Assembly (NCBI RefSeq): GCF_014302995.1
Contig: NZ_CP060295.1
Span: 3,711,501-3,775,500, forward strand
Direction: 5' to 3'
Length of the DNA: 64,000 nucleotides
Source of the DNA: Variovorax sp. PAMC26660
GTDB taxonomy: Bacteria > Pseudomonadota > Gammaproteobacteria > Burkholderiales > Burkholderiaceae_C
Shown: one piece after another, positions 34,379 through 42,653 of the stretch
How the letters are laid out: every line of letters starts with the position of its first letter
Numbering within the stretch: the stretch's first letter is position 1
Notes under the pieces: generated by a model
Database searches by the model: none
What the model saw: the letters and a program-made list of their open reading frames with translations, nothing else
What the model was told of the DNA's origin: nothing
Made by a program: the position numbers and the translations under genes

Positions 34379-35200
34379 ATGGCACGTCCTCCCGCATCTG
34401 CTCCCTCGCTCGAACGCGGTCCCGGTACCTCGCTGCACCGGCAGCTCTTCGTCGTGCTGCGCGACGAAATCACCCGTGGCGTCTACGCCTCCGGCGCGTT
34501 GCCGAAGGAAGAGGCGCTGTGCGAGCGCTTCGGCGTGTCGCGCATCACGGTGCGGCGCGCGCTGGCCGACCTGGCCTCGCTCGGCCTCGTCGAGCGCCGG
34601 CACGGCCTGGGCACCTTCGTGCGCGCCGACCTGCCGCAGGTGCGCGCGCGGCCCAGCCTCGGCCTGATCGACGGGCTGCGCAAGGCGGCGCTGGAAACCG
34701 ATGTCGAGGTGCTCGAGGTCGCGCATGCCGTGGCGCCGCCCGACGTGGCCGCGCTGCTGCAGCTCGAACCCGGCGAGAAGGCGGTGCATGCGCTGCGCCT
34801 TCGCAGCATCGACGGCGTGCCGGTCATGCTCACCGACGCCTGGGTGCCGGCACAGCTGGGCAAGCGCGTGTCGGCCAGCGCGTTGCGCAAGCACGCGCTC
34901 TACGAGATCCTGCTGGCGCAGGGCGTGAAGTTCGGCCGTGTGGTGCAGGAGATCACCGCCGAGGTGGCCGATCCGGTGCGCGCGCGGCTGTTGCAGGTCG
35001 AGACCGGCGCGCCGCTGCTGAAGATGGTGCGGCTGCTGCACGACCTCGACGCGCAGCCAGTGCAGCACCTCACCGTATCGCTGACGGCGGAGCGCAGCCG
35101 CATCCTCATGGACATCGCGGGCGAGACGATCAACACGCTCACTGCGGGGCAGGTGGTGCACGATGTGCACCCGCCGTCGCCGCCCCGGCGGCGCGGCTAG
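34379..35200 (+). CDS. GntR-family regulator, HutC type with UTRA domain (273 aa)
   Basis: N-terminal winged helix (LHRQLFVVLRDEITRGVYASGALPKEEALCERFGVSRITVRRALADLASLGLVERRHGLGTFV) followed by a UTRA effector domain (LQLEPGEKAVHALRLRSIDGVPVMLTDAWVP, RLLQVETGAPLLKMVRLLHD). The ATG at 34379 begins just ahead of the DNA-binding domain; an earlier in-frame ATG would run through the promoter. It is divergent from the nine-gene acid operon, 133 bp away, so it most likely senses an acid or intermediate of that pathway and represses the operon in its absence. Confidence 0.9.
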   Translation: MARPPASAPSLERGPGTSLHRQLFVVLRDEITRGVYASGALPKEEALCERFGVSRITVRRALADLASLGLVERRHGLGTFVRADLPQVRARPSLGLIDGLRKAALETDVEVLEVAHAVAPPDVAALLQLEPGEKAVHALRLRSIDGVPVMLTDAWVPAQLGKRVSASALRKHALYEILLAQGVKFGRVVQEITAEVADPVRARLLQVETGAPLLKMVRLLHDLDAQPVQHLTVSLTAERSRILMDIAGETINTLTAGQVVHDVHPPSPPRRRG

Positions 35201-35273
35201 AGGAGAAGGCGGCGCCGCCCGGCGCGGCGTTCGACGTCCGCGCTGTCCGTGTGCTGATCGGCAGGCGGGCTAT

Positions 35274-37418
35274 TCAACGCGGCGGCGATGCCGGTGCCGA
35301 GAGTGCGCGTGCCCAGCGTTCGCGCTCTTCGTCTTCCAGCGCCAGCAAGCTCTCTGGCGAACCTCCTCCGCCGACGACCTGAAGGTCCTGCAGCTGCTTT
35401 TGCACCTCGGGCTTGGCAAGCACCTGGTCCACGGCTTCCTGCAAGGCGCGATTGGACGCGGCATCCGAATCCGCTGGCGCCCAGAGGCTGAAGCGGTCGT
35501 ACGCCGCATAGCCGGCCAAGGGCGCGCTGGAAGCCAACGCCGGCCACGTCGCGCCTTCAAAGGTTTGCGGGTGTGCCGCGTCGGCGGTGGTGCCCAGCAC
35601 GCGCAACTGGCCGCGCTGCACCGCCACCGCGACGCCGTTCACTGGCGCGAACAGCAGGTCCACCGCATGCGCTTTGGTAATGACGTCCGAATCGGGGTAC
35701 ATGCCCTTGAAGACCACGCGCTGCACATCGACGCCGCTCAGCGCGCGGAACTGGCCGAAGGCCAGATGCCCCGTCCAGCCGTCTTCGCCCGTGCCGATGC
35801 GCAGGCTGCCGGGGTGGGCTCGCGCGTAGGCAAGCAGGTCGTCGGTGCTGTGGATGCCCAGCGTGTCGGCCTTCGTGCTGTCGATGGCCAGCACCAGCGG
35901 CTGTGACGCCAGCAGCGTGACGGGGCGAAGGGAATGCATCAGCGCATCGATCGGCGGACCTTTGTGCACGCCCTCGATGCCGCCGCGCGGCAATCGCAGC
36001 GCAGCGAGCAATACCTTCGCGTTGCCGCCCTCTGTCATCAGCCGGCGGTAATCGGCCTCGGTGGCCTTCGGCACATGATCGACCTGCACGTTGCGCCCCA
36101 GAAGGTTGGGCAGGTGACTGGCCAGCATCCCGGCGTAGTGGCTGCTGCGGCCACCGGGCGGAAACAGCACGGTGACGTGCAGCGTGGGTTCCGGCACAGG
36201 GGCGAGCCATTGCCCCGCGTCGTTCAGCACGCCATAGCGCAGCGCCCACTGTCCGCCGGTGGAGGCGTTGATCACCATGGCTTCGGCCACCCAATGCCGG
36301 CCCATGCGCTGGAGTTTCCGGATGATCGGCCGGCTGTCCTGCCACCCGGGCGGTCGCCAGTCCTGCGGGAACGTGCCCGTGACCACGGCATAGCCATGAC
36401 GGAAAGGGCGCGCCGCCTGGAACTGCGGCGCGATCACCCAGTTGCCCTGTGCGTCCTGGTAGCCCCAGCGGCCGCTGTCGGTGTCCTTGACGGGCTGCGG
36501 CGCGGCGTCGGCATTGCTGCCGCGCAGCCGTTGCCAGCGGCACATGCGCGGCGTGCTGGCGTTGAGTTGGCGATCCTGCCCGGCGGCTGTGCACAGGCGG
36601 ATGCGGCGCTGGGCCGTCGCGTCGGGCAGCTCGCTGAAGATGAACGGGATCACCGCGCGTCCCTGTGCGTCGACAAGGCCCGTGGCGGTGGAGCCGGGTG
36701 GAATCGGCTGTTGCCTGTCGCGCATCCATTGCGCGGTTGCGAGGTCGCGTTGCGGCAGCGGCGTGCGCCACTGTCCTTGTGCGTCGCGCAAGCCGGGCTG
36801 CCCGGCCACCGTGTCCACCCGCAGGTCGGATGCGGCCTGCGCGGAGTCGCCGGGCATCGGGTAGGAGAGGGCAGTGGGCGTATCGAGGGACGTCGTGTCC
36901 TTGCCATCGCAGCTCACGGGCGGCACGGCCCACCGGCCTTGCGCATCGATGCGCCCGTAGGCCACGGTGGTCCGTTGTCCGCCCTCGGGCTTTCGTTCGA
37001 CCAGCCACACCTTGAGCGTGGGCTGGAGTGCGGTGTTGATGCCGATCCTTTCCAGCCACACGGCTTGCCAGCGGCCGCCGCAGAAGCTGCGGGCAGCAGG
37101 TGAAAGGAAAAGGGCGTGCCCGTCGAGGGTGTCGAACAGCGCGGGTGCTCGCTCGCTGCGCTCGTTGTCCTGGCCGGGATTCAGGCTCAACCAGCGCGAC
37201 CGCGCCATTAGATCGGGGTCGATGCCGATGGTGAAAACGAAGATGTCTTCCCACGGCGGCGCTTGTGCAGCCACCGGCCGCAAGTGCCACGCAGGTTGCA
37301 TCGGCAACGCGCGCTCGGGGTTGCTGTGCAGCTCTTGGTAACTCGGTGGCGCTGCGTGGGCCGAAGAGAGGGCCGTGCCGAGCCACAACAGGCTTGCGAA
37401 AACATGCAGGCGCTTCAT
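35274..37418 (-). CDS. Exported WG-repeat/Bug-receptor fusion protein (714 aa)
   Basis: A signal peptide (MKRLHVFASLLWLGTALSSAHA) is followed by WG-type beta repeats, the clearest at about residues 310-340 (WGYQDAQGNWVIAPQFQAARPF), weaker ones near 153 (YGRIDAQGRWAVPP), 240 (GLVDAQGRAVIPF) and 395 (YGVLNDAGQWLAP). From about residue 407 a Bug/TctC-like receptor domain begins (LHVTVLFPPGGRSSHYAGMLASHL, SLRIGTGEDGWTGHLAFGQF, VDLLFAPVNGVAVAVQRGQLRVLG, FSLWAPADSDAASNRALQEAVDQVL). I know of no described protein with this combination. The ATG at 37418 overlaps the stop of the GNAT/nucleotidyltransferase gene (ATGA). A secreted two-lobed binding protein with an extra interaction surface is a reasonable guess. 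Confidence 0.8.
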   Translation of the reverse strand: MKRLHVFASLLWLGTALSSAHAAPPSYQELHSNPERALPMQPAWHLRPVAAQAPPWEDIFVFTIGIDPDLMARSRWLSLNPGQDNERSERAPALFDTLDGHALFLSPAARSFCGGRWQAVWLERIGINTALQPTLKVWLVERKPEGGQRTTVAYGRIDAQGRWAVPPVSCDGKDTTSLDTPTALSYPMPGDSAQAASDLRVDTVAGQPGLRDAQGQWRTPLPQRDLATAQWMRDRQQPIPPGSTATGLVDAQGRAVIPFIFSELPDATAQRRIRLCTAAGQDRQLNASTPRMCRWQRLRGSNADAAPQPVKDTDSGRWGYQDAQGNWVIAPQFQAARPFRHGYAVVTGTFPQDWRPPGWQDSRPIIRKLQRMGRHWVAEAMVINASTGGQWALRYGVLNDAGQWLAPVPEPTLHVTVLFPPGGRSSHYAGMLASHLPNLLGRNVQVDHVPKATEADYRRLMTEGGNAKVLLAALRLPRGGIEGVHKGPPIDALMHSLRPVTLLASQPLVLAIDSTKADTLGIHSTDDLLAYARAHPGSLRIGTGEDGWTGHLAFGQFRALSGVDVQRVVFKGMYPDSDVITKAHAVDLLFAPVNGVAVAVQRGQLRVLGTTADAAHPQTFEGATWPALASSAPLAGYAAYDRFSLWAPADSDAASNRALQEAVDQVLAKPEVQKQLQDLQVVGGGGSPESLLALEDEERERWARALSAPASPPR

Positions 37419-38632
37419 CGGGTGGCGTTCTCCTTTTCCATCCAGTCCACGAAGGCCCGCAGGCGATGGCCGAATGCTTCGCCCGAAGCCGTGGGGCTTC
37501 GGGCGTGAGACAGGAAGAAGTCGATCTGCGGCTTTACCGACGGGTGGCGCTGCAGGAGCTGCCAGGCATGGTCTTCCAGGGTCTGGGGCCAGGTGCTGTC
37601 CTCGTCTGTGCGAAGAATGTTCGTTGCGCGTATCAGTTTGCGGGAGGCTTCTTTCTGCAAGCGCTGCAATTCGATGGGATCGTTCGCCTGATCGATGCGC
37701 TGCGCGTAGCTCCGCAGTACCACCCCGAAGTCGCCATTGACTGCAAGGGCGATGTCGCGCGAGGGCTTGAATCGCTCGAAGTGCGCCGCCAGGTCGTTGC
37801 CCCATATGCAGCGGCAGTGGTGCTTGAGCCAGTATCCCCAGCTGTACAGGTTCTTGGGCGCGAGTGCCTCGGCGCGGCTGCCGATGTCGAAATCGATCTT
37901 CACGACTTCGCTGTGCCGCACCTCCAGCGCCTTGCGCACGGCTTCCACTGTCGCGCTGTCCTGCGCAGACAGCGGATCGCGAAACACGAGGGTCAGGTCG
38001 AGATCCGAAGAACCTGCCTCGGCGGTTCCCCTCGCGACGCTGCCATACAGGTAGATGCCGTCCAGCAGCGGCCCCACTTCGGACACGAGCGTGGCGCGGA
38101 CATCGTGAACGAGCGCTTCGAATTCGGGTTGAAGCGGTCCGCTCGGCGCGGCCGGGATGAAACTGTCCACTGTGCGTTCCTGGGAAGGCCGGTACTCCAG
38201 CACCTCGTCTCCCGCCGCATCGATCTCGCCCGTGGGCTTCCAGCCCAGCCGCCTGTAGAACCCATGCGACCGGACCTTCGGATCGGACGAGCAGCCGAGA
38301 AAAAGTCGCTTGAAACCCAGCGCCTTGAATTCTTCAACCATCAGGCTCAGAAGCGCCTTGCCGATGCCTTGGCCTTCGCAGGCCGGCAGCAGTGCAAGCA
38401 CAGCGATCTCGCCGGTCTCGCGATCACCGAAGCAATAGCCGGCCAACTCGCCATCGACCAGACACACGTAGCCGGGCAGGGATTCGTCGGCGATGGCGGA
38501 CTGCCAGCTCTCCAGCGTGATGCCGATGGCTTTCAGTTCTTCGACCGAGAAGGCGTTCTCCCGTGTCTTGCCTCTCAGGTCGAGGCACCCGGGCGTGTCT
38601 TCAGGGACTGCTTTTCTGTAGACGACGTTCAT
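37415..38632 (-). CDS. GNAT acetyltransferase/nucleotidyltransferase fusion (405 aa)
   Basis: Residues 1 to about 145 form a GNAT domain: YVCLVDGELAGYCFGDRETGEIAVLALLPACEGQGIGKALLSLMVEEFKALG with the acetyl-CoA loop EGQGIGKAL, then GFYRRLGW. From about residue 165 a nucleotidyltransferase domain follows with the motif LYGSVARGTAEAGSSDLDLTLVF (G-S and D-x-D of the MNT/KNTase fold) and KIDFDIGS as a possible third acidic residue. The C-terminal third is helical and HEPN-like in flavour. Both enzymatic motifs look intact. Double modifying enzymes of this sort recall aminoglycoside modification, but a small-molecule or tRNA/protein target is equally possible. It is translationally coupled to the WG-Bug gene. 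Confidence 0.8.
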   Translation of the reverse strand: MNVVYRKAVPEDTPGCLDLRGKTRENAFSVEELKAIGITLESWQSAIADESLPGYVCLVDGELAGYCFGDRETGEIAVLALLPACEGQGIGKALLSLMVEEFKALGFKRLFLGCSSDPKVRSHGFYRRLGWKPTGEIDAAGDEVLEYRPSQERTVDSFIPAAPSGPLQPEFEALVHDVRATLVSEVGPLLDGIYLYGSVARGTAEAGSSDLDLTLVFRDPLSAQDSATVEAVRKALEVRHSEVVKIDFDIGSRAEALAPKNLYSWGYWLKHHCRCIWGNDLAAHFERFKPSRDIALAVNGDFGVVLRSYAQRIDQANDPIELQRLQKEASRKLIRATNILRTDEDSTWPQTLEDHAWQLLQRHPSVKPQIDFFLSHARSPTASGEAFGHRLRAFVDWMEKENATR

Positions 38633-38654
38633 GCGTTGTGTTTTGCCGCGTGCC

Positions 38655-39554
38655 TCAGTCGTTGCTGTGCAGCGTCGTGTTCAAGCCACCCCAGCGTTGC
38701 GCATTGGTTTCCAGCACTTCGACAGCCCCGCTCTGGCTGTTCCTTCGATACAGGAGCCCTGACTTGCCCGACAGCGTTCGGGCAGCCACCACGCTGCCAT
38801 CCGGCAGCTTGACCTTGGTGCCCGCGGTCACGTACAGGCCCGCCTCGACGATGCATTCGTCGCCCAGCGAAATGCCGATGCCCGCGTTGGCGCCCAGCAG
38901 GCTGCGCTCGCCGATGGCGTTCTTCGTCTTGCCGCCGCCGGAGAGCGTGCCCATGATGGACGCGCCCGCGCCGATGTCCGAGTTCTTGCCGACGGTCACG
39001 CCCGGCGTGATGCGCCCCTCGACCATCGACTCGCCCAGCGTGCCTGCATTGAAGTTCACGAAGCCCTCGTGCATGACGGTGGTGCCCGGCGAGAGATGCG
39101 CACCCAGCCGCACGCGGTCGGCGTCGGCAATGCGCACGCCGGTCGGCACGACGTAGTCGCTCATGCGGGGGAACTTGTCGATCGAAGGCACCGTGAGGTG
39201 GTGGTATTCGGACGCGACAAGGTGCCGCAGTTCATCGACCTTCGATGGCAGCACCGGGCCTGCCGAAGTCCATGCCACGTTCTGCAGCAGGCCGAACAGG
39301 CCTTCGAGGTTGATCTCGTTCGGCCGCACCGCCAGTTCGGACAGAAGGTGCAGGCGCAGGTAGGCATCTTCGGTCGACAGCGGCGGCGCATCGAGCGATT
39401 CGATGCGCACTTCGACCGTGTCGCCCGCGATCAGTCCGACCTTCTCGGCAAGGCAGCGCCGGTGGTTGAAGGTGGCGTGCGTGGGGAACCAGACGTCGAG
39501 AGTCTTGCCCGTCTCGACGTCGCGGTAGCGATGGCCGGTGCGCTGGAGGGTCAT
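38655..39554 (-). CDS. dapD: Tetrahydrodipicolinate N-succinyltransferase, actinobacterial-type DapD (299 aa)
   Basis: DapD succinylates tetrahydrodipicolinate in lysine and diaminopimelate synthesis. The left-handed beta-helix part (FPRMSDYVVPTGVRIADADRVRLGAHLSPGTTVMHEGFVNFNAGTLGESMVEGRITPGVTVG, then SDIGAGASIMGTLSGGG) matches the DapD type best known from Mycobacterium, not the shorter E. coli type usual in betaproteobacteria. The N-terminal domain (FNHRRCLAEKVGL, LAVRPNEINLEGLFGLLQNVAWTSAGP) agrees. The ATG at 39554 starts the conserved N-terminus. It is divergent from an MFS gene and 22 bp from the GNAT gene. Confidence 0.88.
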   Translation of the reverse strand: MTLQRTGHRYRDVETGKTLDVWFPTHATFNHRRCLAEKVGLIAGDTVEVRIESLDAPPLSTEDAYLRLHLLSELAVRPNEINLEGLFGLLQNVAWTSAGPVLPSKVDELRHLVASEYHHLTVPSIDKFPRMSDYVVPTGVRIADADRVRLGAHLSPGTTVMHEGFVNFNAGTLGESMVEGRITPGVTVGKNSDIGAGASIMGTLSGGGKTKNAIGERSLLGANAGIGISLGDECIVEAGLYVTAGTKVKLPDGSVVAARTLSGKSGLLYRRNSQSGAVEVLETNAQRWGGLNTTLHSND

Positions 39555-39672
39555 GGAAGTTCTGCTTCGGTGATGTGGCGTGCTGGAAAGAAGGCCGGCA
39601 GCAGGCCGGCGGCGGTCTTCCGCGAGAATGCCACACGACATGCGCCGGCCATTCCCGGCGCGGAGAAAAACA

Positions 39673-40926
39673 GTGACAACACACGAGACAACCGCCCACC
39701 AGGCGGATTCGCGCTACGCCATGGTTCGCCTGGCCCTCACGCTGCTGATCATGACGGTCGGCAGCAGCGGCATGTATGTGGTGTCGGTGATGCTGCCCGC
39801 CGTGCAGGCCGAGTTCGGCATCGCGCGCGCCGACGCTTCGCTGCCCTACACGCTGCTGATGCTGGGCTTCGGTTTCGGCGGCGTGCTGATGGGCAAGCTG
39901 GCCGACCGCGTCGGCGTGATGTGGCCGCTGCTGTTCGGCTCGGTGTTCCTGGGTGCGGGGTACATCGCCACCGGCATGTCCGGCGGCATCGTGTCGTTCA
40001 CCATTGCGCAGGCGCTGCTGGTCGGGCTGCTCGGCAGTTCGGTGGCCTTCGCGCCGCTGGTGGCCGACACCTCGCTGTGGTTCGTCAAGCGGCGCGGCAT
40101 CGCGGTGGCGGTGTGCGCGAGCGGCAACTACCTTGCGGGCGCGATATGGCCGCCGATTGCGCAGCACTTCGTCGAGACGGTGGGCTGGCGCCAGACCTAC
40201 ATCGGCATGGGCATCTTCTGCGGGATCACGATGGCGCTGCTGGCCCTTTGCTTCAGGGCACGGCCACCGGCACTCGCCCAGGCGCCGGTGAAAGCCAACG
40301 CATCGAGCACCGCCCTGCCGCGCGACTTGACGCGTCCCTTCGGCCTGAGCATGGGCACGGCGCAAGGCCTGCTGTGCGTGGCGGGCGTGGCCTGCTGCGT
40401 GGCGATGGCGATGCCGCAGGTGCACATCGTGGCCTACTGCGGCGACCTGGGCTACGGGCCGGCGCAGGGCGCGATGATGCTGTCGCTGATGCTGGGCTTC
40501 GGCATCGTGAGCCGGCTGGTGTCAGGCGTGATCTGCGACCGCATCGGTGGCTTGCGCACGCTGATGCTGGGCGGCGTGCTGCAGTGCGTGGCGCTGCTGC
40601 TGTTCCTGCCCTTCGACGGGCTGGTGCCGCTGTATGTGATCTCGGCGCTGTTCGGGCTGTTCCAGGGCGGCATCGTGCCGTCGTACGCGATCATCGTGCG
40701 CGAGCATTTCCCGCCGGCGGAAGCGGGTGCGCGGGTGGGCACGGTGCTGATGTTCACGCTGTTCGGCATGGCGCTGGGCGGCTGGATGTCGGGCAAGGTC
40801 TTCGACCTGACCGGCAGCTACCACGCGGCCTTCCTGAACGGCATCGGCTGGAACCTGGTGAACGTGAGCATCGCGGCCTTCCTGCTGTTCAGGCTGCGCC
40901 GGGGCCGCGCGCTCGCGATGGCCTGA
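39673..40926 (+). CDS. MFS transporter (417 aa)
   Basis: Twelve predicted membrane segments with the MFS loop motif GKLADRVGVMWPLLFG between helices 2 and 3 and a second one in the other half (CDRIGGLRTLMLGG). The N-terminal helix reads LALTLLIMTVGSSGMYVVSVMLPAVQAEFGI. The likely start is a GTG at 39673 with GGAG seven bases upstream; in-frame ATGs further upstream lie in the dapD promoter region. Relatives transport monocarboxylates or act as oxalate/formate-type antiporters; the substrate is not decidable. Divergent from dapD and convergent with the MocR gene, where a terminator-like hairpin lies. Confidence 0.85.
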   Translation: MTTHETTAHQADSRYAMVRLALTLLIMTVGSSGMYVVSVMLPAVQAEFGIARADASLPYTLLMLGFGFGGVLMGKLADRVGVMWPLLFGSVFLGAGYIATGMSGGIVSFTIAQALLVGLLGSSVAFAPLVADTSLWFVKRRGIAVAVCASGNYLAGAIWPPIAQHFVETVGWRQTYIGMGIFCGITMALLALCFRARPPALAQAPVKANASSTALPRDLTRPFGLSMGTAQGLLCVAGVACCVAMAMPQVHIVAYCGDLGYGPAQGAMMLSLMLGFGIVSRLVSGVICDRIGGLRTLMLGGVLQCVALLLFLPFDGLVPLYVISALFGLFQGGIVPSYAIIVREHFPPAEAGARVGTVLMFTLFGMALGGWMSGKVFDLTGSYHAAFLNGIGWNLVNVSIAAFLLFRLRRGRALAMA

Positions 40927-40947
40927 AGAAGCGCGCCGGACTTTTTT
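40905..40947 (+). terminator. Possible terminator of the MFS gene
   Basis: A GC-rich stem (CCGCGCGCT pairing with AGCGCGCCGG, one bulge) spans the stop codon and is followed by six T at 40942-40947. The stem overlaps coding sequence, so this is tentative. Confidence 0.4.
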
Positions 40948-42365
40948 CAGACGGCTTCTGCAACCAGCCGGCCGAGGGTCTGCATCGCCTGCTCGCTCTG
41001 CGTGTCCCATGCGTGGCCATAGTTCAGCCGCAGGCAGTTGGTGAAGGCGCGCGTGGCCGAGAAGATCGGACCGGGCGCGACGCTGATGCCCAGTTCCAGC
41101 GCTTTGCGGTGAATGTCGAGCGCATTCACATGCGCCGGCAGCTCGACCCACAGGAAGTACCCGCCCAGCGGCCGTGTCGCGCGCGTGCCCGCCGGAAAGT
41201 AATGCCCCACCGCCTGCGCGAAGGTGGCCTGCTGCATCGCCAGGGTCTGGCGCAGCTTGCGCAGGTGCTTGTCGAGTCCACCTTTTTCCAGATAGCTGGC
41301 GAGCGCGAGTTGCGCCGGCGCCGAAGTGCTGAGAGTGGTCGTGAGCTTCTGCCGCGCCACCTTGCGCGCGAAGCGCCCGGCCGATGTCCAGCCGATGCGG
41401 TAGCCCGGCGCCAGGCACTTCGAGAAAGAGGCGCAATGCAGCACCAGTCCCTGCGTGTCGAAGGCCTTGGCCGGGGGGGGCCGCCGGTCGCCGAAGTAAA
41501 GCTCGGCGTACACGTCGTCTTCGATCAGCGGCAGTTCATGCCGCGCCAGCAGTTCGACCAGCGCCTTCTTCTTCGCATCGGGCATCAGGCTGCCGAGCGG
41601 GTTCTGGAACGTCGTCATGAGCCAGCAGGCGCGCGGCTTGTGGGCCGCGATGGCCAGTTCCAGCGCGGCAAGGTCGATGCCTTCGCCCGGGTGCGTCGGC
41701 ACCTCGATGGCCTGCAGGCCCATGCGCTCCAGCGCCTGCAACGCGGCGTAGAAGGTGGGCGACTCGACGATCACCGCATCACCCGGCCGCGTGACCGCCG
41801 ACAGGCACAGGTTGAGCGCCTCCAGCGCGCCATTGGTGATGACGATCTCATCGGCCGGCACCGGCATGCCGTCGGCCAGGTAGCGCAGCGCGATCTGGCG
41901 CCGCAGCGCCGCGCTGCCGGGCGTGAGGTCGTCCACCGTGCTCCACGGGTCGAGCGACTTGGCACTGGCGGCCATGAACTGCCCGAGCCGCGCGAGCGGA
42001 AACAGCAGCGGGCTCGGAAAGGCCGAGCCGAAGGGCACCACCTTGCGCGACATGCTGGCTTCGAGGATGTCGAACACTTGGTCGCTCACGTCGAGCGACA
42101 TGGGGCCGTCGGCGGGGCGGGAGGTGAGGGTCGATTCGGGCGGTGCGTCGCGCAGGCCGCCGCCGGCGACGTAATAGCCCGAGCGGTCGCGTGCGCGCAC
42201 CAGCCCGCGCGCTTCCAGCAGGTAATAGGCCTGGAACACGGTGGATGCGCTCACGCCCCGGCTCTGGCCGGTGTGCCGTACCGAGGGCAGGCGGTCGCCG
42301 GTCTTCAGGGTGCCGTTGCGGATCGAGGCCTCGATGTCGGCGGCCAGGGCTTCGTAACGCTTCAT
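40947..42365 (-). CDS. MocR/PdxR-type regulator, GntR domain fused to aminotransferase (472 aa)
   Basis: A GntR winged helix at residues about 1-75 (LAADIEASIRNGTLKTGDRLPSVRHTGQSRGVSASTVFQAYYLLEARGLVRARDRSGYYV) is joined to a fold-type I aminotransferase domain. The PLP Lys lies in CASFSKCLAPGYRIGW, with FQNPLGSLMPDAKKKAL and LPLIEDDVYAELYFGD also conserved. Such proteins sense PLP-linked amines or amino acids and control nearby genes. The start at 42365 begins the winged helix. It is divergent from DUF2970 and convergent with the MFS gene; the regulated gene may be either. Confidence 0.9.
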   Translation of the reverse strand: MKRYEALAADIEASIRNGTLKTGDRLPSVRHTGQSRGVSASTVFQAYYLLEARGLVRARDRSGYYVAGGGLRDAPPESTLTSRPADGPMSLDVSDQVFDILEASMSRKVVPFGSAFPSPLLFPLARLGQFMAASAKSLDPWSTVDDLTPGSAALRRQIALRYLADGMPVPADEIVITNGALEALNLCLSAVTRPGDAVIVESPTFYAALQALERMGLQAIEVPTHPGEGIDLAALELAIAAHKPRACWLMTTFQNPLGSLMPDAKKKALVELLARHELPLIEDDVYAELYFGDRRPPPAKAFDTQGLVLHCASFSKCLAPGYRIGWTSAGRFARKVARQKLTTTLSTSAPAQLALASYLEKGGLDKHLRKLRQTLAMQQATFAQAVGHYFPAGTRATRPLGGYFLWVELPAHVNALDIHRKALELGISVAPGPIFSATRAFTNCLRLNYGHAWDTQSEQAMQTLGRLVAEAV

Positions 42366-42464
42366 CGCGGGGTCGTGGTCATTCGCAGGGACTTTATCTG
42401 CACCGGTGAATCGAGGTGGATCTGCATCTGTTTTTTCTGGCCCGCCTGGGCGACACTTGACCCC

Positions 42465-42653
42465 ATGTCGAATCTCATGCGCGCGGTGCGCGCCGTCCTC
42501 TGGAGTTTCATCGGGCTCGGTGGCCGTCGCGCCGACGCCGATAAGCGAACCGCGCAGGTCGGCATCCTGCCGCTGATCGGTGTGGCGTTCGTCGTGGTGC
42601 TGCTGGTGATCGCGGGCCTGCTGGGCCTGGCGCACTTCGCAGCCGGCACATGA
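42465..42653 (+). CDS. DUF2970 family small membrane protein (62 aa)
   Basis: A short protein with one membrane segment (ILPLIGVAFVVVLLVIAGLLGLAHFA) after a basic N-terminal part containing the family motif AVLWSFIGLGGRR. Its stop overlaps the ATG of the diheme cytochrome c gene (ATGA). DUF2970 proteins are often seen with respiratory genes in betaproteobacteria; role unknown, perhaps assembly or anchoring. Start at the first ATG, 99 bp from the divergent MocR gene. Confidence 0.75.
   Translation: MSNLMRAVRAVLWSFIGLGGRRADADKRTAQVGILPLIGVAFVVVLLVIAGLLGLAHFAAGT

Noticed and set aside
39069..42653. 1194-codon plus-strand frame
   Set aside because: It runs across dapD, the MFS gene in another frame and the MocR gene antisense. 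Only its last 62 codons (DUF2970, from 42465) are real.
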